Origin: Gammaproteobacteria bacterium
Lineage (GTDB): Bacteria; Pseudomonadota; Gammaproteobacteria; SZUA-152
Length of the DNA stretch: 44,428 nucleotides
Assembly: GCA_021647705.1 (NCBI GenBank)
Contig: JAKIUF010000037.1
Location: 1 to 44,428, forward strand
Reading direction: 5' to 3'
Both the position numbers and the translations under genes were made by a program. Positions within the stretch are counted from its first letter, which is position 1. Each line of letters opens with the position of its first letter. The notes beneath the pieces are model-generated. The model was not told where the DNA came from. It did not search any database and was given only the letters and a program-made list of their open reading frames with translations. This document shows, piece by piece, positions 40,139 to 44,428 of the stretch.

Positions 40139-41451
40139 GCTACAAAACGTAGTTTTATATTTCCGCCCTGTGATTCCATCATTGAAGCAATGACAATGGA
40201 AACAACACCTAAAACAGCTAGGCCCGCCCAGTTTCCAAGATCAAAATGCCATACTAGTTCATAAAGCTGTTGTGCAATGCCCAGTAACATCAAAATAATA
40301 CCACCGGAAAACAGATTTTTCTGTTGCATTTTATAGCCTGTCAAACTCGCCCCCATGCCAATAATCACCGTCATCAGTGAGATAGTAAAACTGGCATGAC
40401 TCAACAAATTAACAGCGATACCAATAACCAGCCCCGCCACGGCAATACGCCTGTACAGGCCTGCTCTGTAATGATCACAATGACGGCGAAATGAAATTTC
40501 ATAAACCATTGCCATTGATGCCACCACACCAAATGGAAACAATATTCCATAGGCAAAACTGGTCACTGCCTGCAAAACATCGATCAGTAAAAGGCCAAAT
40601 AATATCGCCGATAAAACGGAGAATCCCCCCAGAACATCTTTCACTCTGGATTTTCCTCCCAGGTAAAAAGAAACCTGGCGCAGAATAAAAAATACGGAGA
40701 AGGATAGCACTGCTAACAGAAACAAGTCCGCCGAATAAAGCCACAAACTACGCCCCATAAGTACCGCCAAAGGCAAAAGCTGTAACCCAAGAGCAATAAT
40801 GCCTTCGCTCGTTTTAGCCGCGGCATTATGATTCGAGGTTTTCCGGCTTAAGGCAATAACAACAAACGCAAGTACCAAAACCATAATACCCACCAACTGT
40901 GGATCACGTAACGGCAATAAAAGTGCAGCATTACTCAATAAAAACAATATTGATAATTTTTTCGACATGCTTCTTGCCAGCACGGTAAACCCGAGAAATG
41001 TCACAGGAATCAGCACTAATAAGGCAATACCGTTACTTAACACTGCTGAGTTCAGGCTGTCCACAGACCAGGCAACATAGTGCGGATAAGTGCTGACATC
41101 TATCGCTGCGGTTTGAGAAAAAATGAATGCTCCCAGAATGGCAAAGTTTGCGGGCACGGAAATCAGTGACAAGGTCAATAACAAGCGTGCGCCTTTGCTT
41201 TCTTTCAGCCAATAACCACTGGCAATACCGATGGCCGCCAATGCTCCGGTATGGCCCAGCATTAAAAAATACCGAAACATGTCATCACTACTGTCCCAGC
41301 CTCGAATCAGAAAACTGTACATGGCAATCAGTACTGCACCTGCGCCCAGAATGCGCAAAATTGCAGGCAGGTTTTTCATCAAATCAAAATCCGGTTTTTG
41401 TGGGCTCGGAGGAATTCTCTCTTCAGTCCATGAGTCTTTTTGAGTATTCAT
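40105..41451 (-). CDS. Polytopic membrane protein of the lipid operon
   Basis: I do not recognise this 448-residue protein by name. It has a soluble N-terminal 30 residues rich in proline and charge, then about 12 hydrophobic segments separated by short loops, and a basic C-terminal tail (KLRFVAWKTKLAQWEK). No transporter signature is visible. Its ATG overlaps the stop of the PspA-like gene by four bases (ATGA), so it is coupled to it and a physical partnership is likely. A terminator-like hairpin follows. Confidence 0.75.
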   Translation of the reverse strand: MNTQKDSWTEERIPPSPQKPDFDLMKNLPAILRILGAGAVLIAMYSFLIRGWDSSDDMFRYFLMLGHTGALAAIGIASGYWLKESKGARLLLTLSLISVPANFAILGAFIFSQTAAIDVSTYPHYVAWSVDSLNSAVLSNGIALLVLIPVTFLGFTVLARSMSKKLSILFLLSNAALLLPLRDPQLVGIMVLVLAFVVIALSRKTSNHNAAAKTSEGIIALGLQLLPLAVLMGRSLWLYSADLFLLAVLSFSVFFILRQVSFYLGGKSRVKDVLGGFSVLSAILFGLLLIDVLQAVTSFAYGILFPFGVVASMAMVYEISFRRHCDHYRAGLYRRIAVAGLVIGIAVNLLSHASFTISLMTVIIGMGASLTGYKMQQKNLFSGGIILMLLGIAQQLYELVWHFDLGNWAGLAVLGVVSIVIASMMESQGGNIKLRFVAWKTKLAQWEK

Positions 41452-42107
41452 TTTTGTTCCTTTTTGGCAAGCAATTGAGTCAGTTCCTTGCGTAAATCCC
41501 CTTTCTTTTCTTTGGCGAGGAAATCACGCTCCAATACATCTGTTGGCTCAAGTGGATCAACAAGCATTTCAGTCTGGCTGATATTTATTTCCCAACGCCC
41601 AAACGTTTCATCCAGTTGATTTTCTACATTATTATTCATTTCACTGGTGGCGCTAATGGCTGAAGTTGTAGATTGCCTCGCTCTCATAAGGGTCAGTTTT
41701 TGCTTCATTTCACCCAGATGTTGTTCGCTGGATTCAATGTCCTGCCCAAGCTTGTCAGCCGTCTGCGCATATTCATTAATCGCTTGTCGCAATCTGGCAT
41801 TTTTTTGTTCACAAAAACGACTGCGGCTCACACATTCCAGTGCTTTCTCTTCATCAGCATCAGCATCAGCACAGTCAACCGCACGCTGCTGCCAACGCCG
41901 GGCATTTTTCTGCATTTCCTGACTTTGCTGTTCTAACTGTTCTTTTTCACGATGCACCTGGCCCAGGCGAACCTTTGCCTCGGCAACTTTTTTTCGCATG
42001 TCATTCAGACTTGCTTGAATAACCGCATCGTGATTTTCGATTTCACCCACAACCTGGTCTATGCGTGAAAACAACGTCGTGAAAAGCCGTTTGAATAAGG
42101 ACATCAT
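41448..42107 (-). CDS. PspA/IM30-like coiled-coil membrane-protection protein
   Basis: PspA/IM30 proteins bind and stabilise stressed membranes. The 219-residue protein begins MMSLFKRLFTTLFSRIDQVV, an amphipathic helix followed by a long coiled coil (about 20-155: NDMRKKVAEAKVRLGQV, EKEQLEQQSQEMQKNARRW). This matches PspA in its first two-thirds. The C-terminal part is non-standard and acidic (EMLVDPLEPTDVLERDF). GGAGG lies just before two adjacent ATGs (42107, 42104). It leads the lipid operon, and the ATG of the next gene overlaps its stop. A divergent XRE-type gene lies 143 bases away. Confidence 0.8.
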   Translation of the reverse strand: MMSLFKRLFTTLFSRIDQVVGEIENHDAVIQASLNDMRKKVAEAKVRLGQVHREKEQLEQQSQEMQKNARRWQQRAVDCADADADEEKALECVSRSRFCEQKNARLRQAINEYAQTADKLGQDIESSEQHLGEMKQKLTLMRARQSTTSAISATSEMNNNVENQLDETFGRWEINISQTEMLVDPLEPTDVLERDFLAKEKKGDLRKELTQLLAKKEQK

Positions 42108-42249
42108 AAATACCTCCGTTTTGTCATTAGTGAGGTAATTGTTATCCCTGGAAGCCAATAAATAAACCACTTCAATATTTGTAGTTAAAAATGCTCTTTT
42201 GGTCTATTATTGATATACTTTAAAGCAGATTAACACTGAGGGAAAAGGC

Positions 42250-42990
42250 ATGGCACAAACCGCAGCATTGATAGACACACTGAAACAGGCGCTGAAAAGT
42301 CACCGCCTGACCTACGCTCACGTCGCGCAAAAGCTGGAGATGAGCGAGGCCAATATCAAACGCATGTTTGCATCAAAACGTTTTACGCTGGAACGATTGG
42401 AGGATATCTGCCAATTAATGCAAATGGAATTAAGTGATCTTTTTCAACTCTATGACGAATCACGCCAACACATTACCCAGCTCACCCTGGAACAGGAAAA
42501 AGGTCTGGTAAACGATGCCAAGCTTTTATTGGTGGCGGTAAGCGTACGCAACCGGCTCAGCTTTGCTGACATTATTAACAATTATCAGATTTCCAAGACA
42601 GAGTGTATTCGTTGTCTTGCGATGCTGGACAAACTCAAAATCATCGACCTGTTGCCCAATAACCGAATCAAGCTGCGAATAGATGACGATTTTCGCTGGC
42701 TGCCGAATGGCCCTATTGACCGTTTTTTTGAGCAACAGATTAAAAACCAGTTTTTAAAATCACGATTCAAGGGTGAACAGGAGGAGCGTCTCTTCCTGTT
42801 CGGCCTGCTGAGTGAATCCTCTACCCAAGTGATGATGAACAAGATGCAGTCTTTGGCCAAGGAATTTACTGACCTGCATCGCCAGGATGCCAAATTACCG
42901 CTTGATAAGCGTCACAATATCGGTGTCATGCTTGCCATCAGACCGTGGGATCTGGCGTTTTTCCAGCCATTGCAAAACACTAACACTTGA
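42250..42990 (+). CDS. XRE-type transcriptional regulator divergent from the lipid operon
   Basis: The 246-residue protein has an N-terminal Cro/C1 helix-turn-helix (LTYAHVAQKLEMSEANIKRM, about 19-38) followed by FTLERLEDICQLMQMELSDLF. The remaining 170 residues include a second winged-helix-like segment (FADIINNYQISKTECIRCLAML) and a helical region, but match no sensor domain I know. GAGGG lies before the ATG. Its divergence from the PspA-like gene, with only 143 bases between them, suggests it controls that operon, its own gene, or both. Confidence 0.8.
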   Translation: MAQTAALIDTLKQALKSHRLTYAHVAQKLEMSEANIKRMFASKRFTLERLEDICQLMQMELSDLFQLYDESRQHITQLTLEQEKGLVNDAKLLLVAVSVRNRLSFADIINNYQISKTECIRCLAMLDKLKIIDLLPNNRIKLRIDDDFRWLPNGPIDRFFEQQIKNQFLKSRFKGEQEERLFLFGLLSESSTQVMMNKMQSLAKEFTDLHRQDAKLPLDKRHNIGVMLAIRPWDLAFFQPLQNTNT

Positions 42991-42991
42991 G

Positions 42992-43108
42992 TGTGGATTA
43001 AGTTGCCAAATCCGGTGCTTATAAACACAGAGGTCACAGAGACGCAAAGACACAGAGAAAAACACTCAAAACTCTGTTTCTTCGCGCCTTTGCGTTAGAT
43101 TTTATGAC
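42992..43108. repeat. Composite repeat after the XRE-type regulator
   Basis: It begins with a TGTGGATTAAG variant just after the stop codon. It then carries ACACAGAGGTCACAGAGACG and, at the right, CGCCTTTGCGTTAGATTTTA, the same end as the element at 23931-24120. This repeat type lies directly downstream of several genes here. Confidence 0.6.
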
Positions 43109-43165
43109 ACGCTGATTCGTCGTCGAGGAGCCGAATGTAAGCCTATGTTGCTATCTGCGTCATGA

Positions 43166-43774
43166 TCAAAACCTGAACTTGATACTGGCACTCATTGAGT
43201 CTGCTTCTTGCAGGGCGACACCACTAAAATTGTAGCGCTCCCACTCAATTAACAATGTACGTTCGTCACTGCCATAGAGGTCGATATTCATTCCCACGCC
43301 ATAGGTCAATCCCTGGCCGGACTCAATTTCATTATCGTCATTATCCATGAGTGACCAAAAAGACATGCCGAACTTGGCCTGTAGATCAATATTTTTCAGC
43401 ACCGGCTGAGTGATAACCGCATTGAGGTATAGCGCATTTGCTGTAAACACATTGCGCTGACTTAAATCAGTATCCATTACAATTTCACCAAAGCTGGTTA
43501 CACCCAGCTCTATGCCCAAAAGCGGATCAAATTGATACCCGGCAAATAACTTAAATGTATCTCCGCCTTGCCGAAATGATGCATCTGAACCATCTGAATA
43601 CATAGCAGATAAATTGGCTTCATTGAATGTCAGGTCAGATGCACTCACACCAACACCCGCGTACCAGCGTTTTTCATCTCCAAAACTGGGGGCCGCAAAC
43701 ACTGGTGAAACATATCCACCAACCAAAAACACCATGGCCACCAACAGCGACCTTTTTGAATAACAACGTTTCAT
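43166..43774 (-). CDS. Outer-membrane beta-barrel protein
   Basis: The 202-residue protein has a signal peptide (about 1-27, cleaved near VFA-AP). It then has alternating polar and hydrophobic strands typical of a small barrel of OmpA/OmpW size: RWYAGVGVSASDLTF, GDTFKLFAGYQFDPLLGIEL and LTYGVGMNIDLYG. It ends SIKFRF with the terminal phenylalanine needed for barrel assembly. No functional motif points to a substrate. GGAG lies before the ATG. It is not linked to the lipid operon, from which it is separated by the regulator and a repeat. Confidence 0.85.
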   Translation of the reverse strand: MKRCYSKRSLLVAMVFLVGGYVSPVFAAPSFGDEKRWYAGVGVSASDLTFNEANLSAMYSDGSDASFRQGGDTFKLFAGYQFDPLLGIELGVTSFGEIVMDTDLSQRNVFTANALYLNAVITQPVLKNIDLQAKFGMSFWSLMDNDDNEIESGQGLTYGVGMNIDLYGSDERTLLIEWERYNFSGVALQEADSMSASIKFRF

Positions 43775-43987
43775 TTCATTTCTCCTTTATTTTTGAATTG
43801 CGCCTTTGTGAATTTAAAAGACAGGGAGAAATTAGCGGAAAGCTATTTTTTCGCAACGTTTTTGGTGAAAATATTGATTATCTATACGAATAGTATCGCA
43901 TATCAATACTGCCTTTTCTTTTACAGTCGCTACTCGGGCAATGTGACCGGGCGCTGTACAGCGTTAATGGATGCTCCCGCAATGCCT

Positions 43988-44045
43988 GTTAAGTTAACAA
44001 GTCAGCAGTATGCCGTAGGTTGGTGGTGAGCTTGCGAACCCCAAC
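43988..44045. repeat. Half copy of the 31-base hairpin repeat
   Basis: Bases 44015-44045 match one arm of the hairpin at 2252-2282. Upstream GTTAAGTTAACAA and TATGCCG resemble the flank of that copy. The opposite arm is missing, so this is a broken unit. The gap 43775-43987 is otherwise featureless. Confidence 0.65.
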
Positions 44046-44125
44046 GCCTCGCCTAATATTACACACTTGAACAATGAATCATTGGGAGGCTATGTTGCCG
44101 TGGTACTGACAAATAATGTGTTATT

Positions 44126-44230
44126 AACACAGAGACACAGAGTTTTTAATGTTTTTCTTTGCGTCTCTGCGACCTCTGCGTTAAATACCCGGTGATGCTT
44201 AAAACAGATATTTTTTGCGCTTAATTCACA
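44126..44230. repeat. Composite repeat, inverted copy at the right edge
   Basis: Read on the minus strand it starts TGTGAATTAAGCGC and continues through ACGCAGAGGTCGCAGAGACG to CTCTGTGTCTCTGTG, the same order as at 42992-43108. Beyond it, to 44428, the DNA is AT-rich with no recognisable gene. Confidence 0.55.
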
Positions 44231-44428
44231 TTTAAGACCTGCGTAACATCCGTTAGTAATATTGAATACTCCGAGTGGACTCCTCTAGTCAGCCATTCCT
44301 GATATACCCATAGCGATTGAGAATTAGGCTTAAACCACATTCCATTTTCTTGAAAAATAAAGTGTTATTGATTATCCTTCATGACCATGAAAGATTTTTT
44401 ACTAAAAAATGATGAGCTTGTTGTATTG

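Noticed and set aside
43020-44190. CRISPR-like repetition (ACAGAGAC, ACGCAAAG units)
   Set aside because: The units are short, irregular and palindromic, without regular spacers or cas genes. They belong to a dispersed intergenic repeat family.

Overview
The window looks like chromosomal DNA of a gammaproteobacterium, placed from its genes and not from any database match. The markers are an SOS-regulated lexA-sulA pair, a YhcB/ZapG cell-division protein, a bacterial-type valS, a LemA/GIDE pair, a Czc/Cus-type heavy-metal efflux operon, and several families of short palindromic intergenic repeats. No rRNA, tRNA or CRISPR array was recognised.

Layout. 1-1.7 kb: a partial SirB2 gene coupled to a cysteine-rich CWC gene, a hot-dog thioesterase and a small cytochrome c lipoprotein. 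1.8-10 kb is an AT-richer accessory region, almost all on the minus strand. It holds an orphan AbrB-type antitoxin with a perfect operator, an IS1595 transposase remnant, a RAYT (REP-associated transposase) remnant inside an inverted-repeat element, two nearly identical pairs of palindromic repeats, several tiny proteins, and a run of integron-like gene cassettes. Three attC-like sites separate or end cassettes encoding a DUF1643 protein, a membrane coiled-coil protein, a HEPN-like protein and a metallopeptidase-lipoprotein pair. No integrase gene is present, so the array resembles a CALIN (attC cluster lacking an integrase). An XRE regulator with twin operators and a response regulator of unknown output close this part.

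11-22.6 kb is mostly housekeeping: a hexose-6-phosphate mutarotase, valS, a periplasmic OB-fold protein, an RluA-type pseudouridine synthase, a GIDE domain/EF-hand protein with LemA, sulA-lexA with two SOS boxes, and zapG. The 3' end of the GIDE gene is duplicated together with an intergenic repeat. 22.7-24 kb carries a RES-Xre toxin-antitoxin pair.

24.2-31.9 kb is a metal block on the minus strand. It runs from a decayed metal-binding-type gene through the outer membrane, adaptor and RND pump genes to a DUF3240 gene and then a HupE/UreJ-like membrane protein. 32.4-36.7 kb has a two-domain rhodanese, then a GbsR/MarR regulator whose palindromic operator lies both before itself and before a three-gene unit (SDR-DoxX fusion, DUF2269, DUF4166).

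37-42.1 kb is the most striking part: five tightly packed minus-strand genes for a PspA/IM30-like protein, a many-pass membrane protein, an alpha/beta hydrolase, a CREST-type ceramidase and a two-HKD phospholipase D. A divergent XRE-type regulator sits next to them, and a terminator-like hairpin lies between the second and third genes. Together they suggest a membrane-lipid stress or remodelling system. An outer-membrane barrel gene and repeat DNA finish the window.
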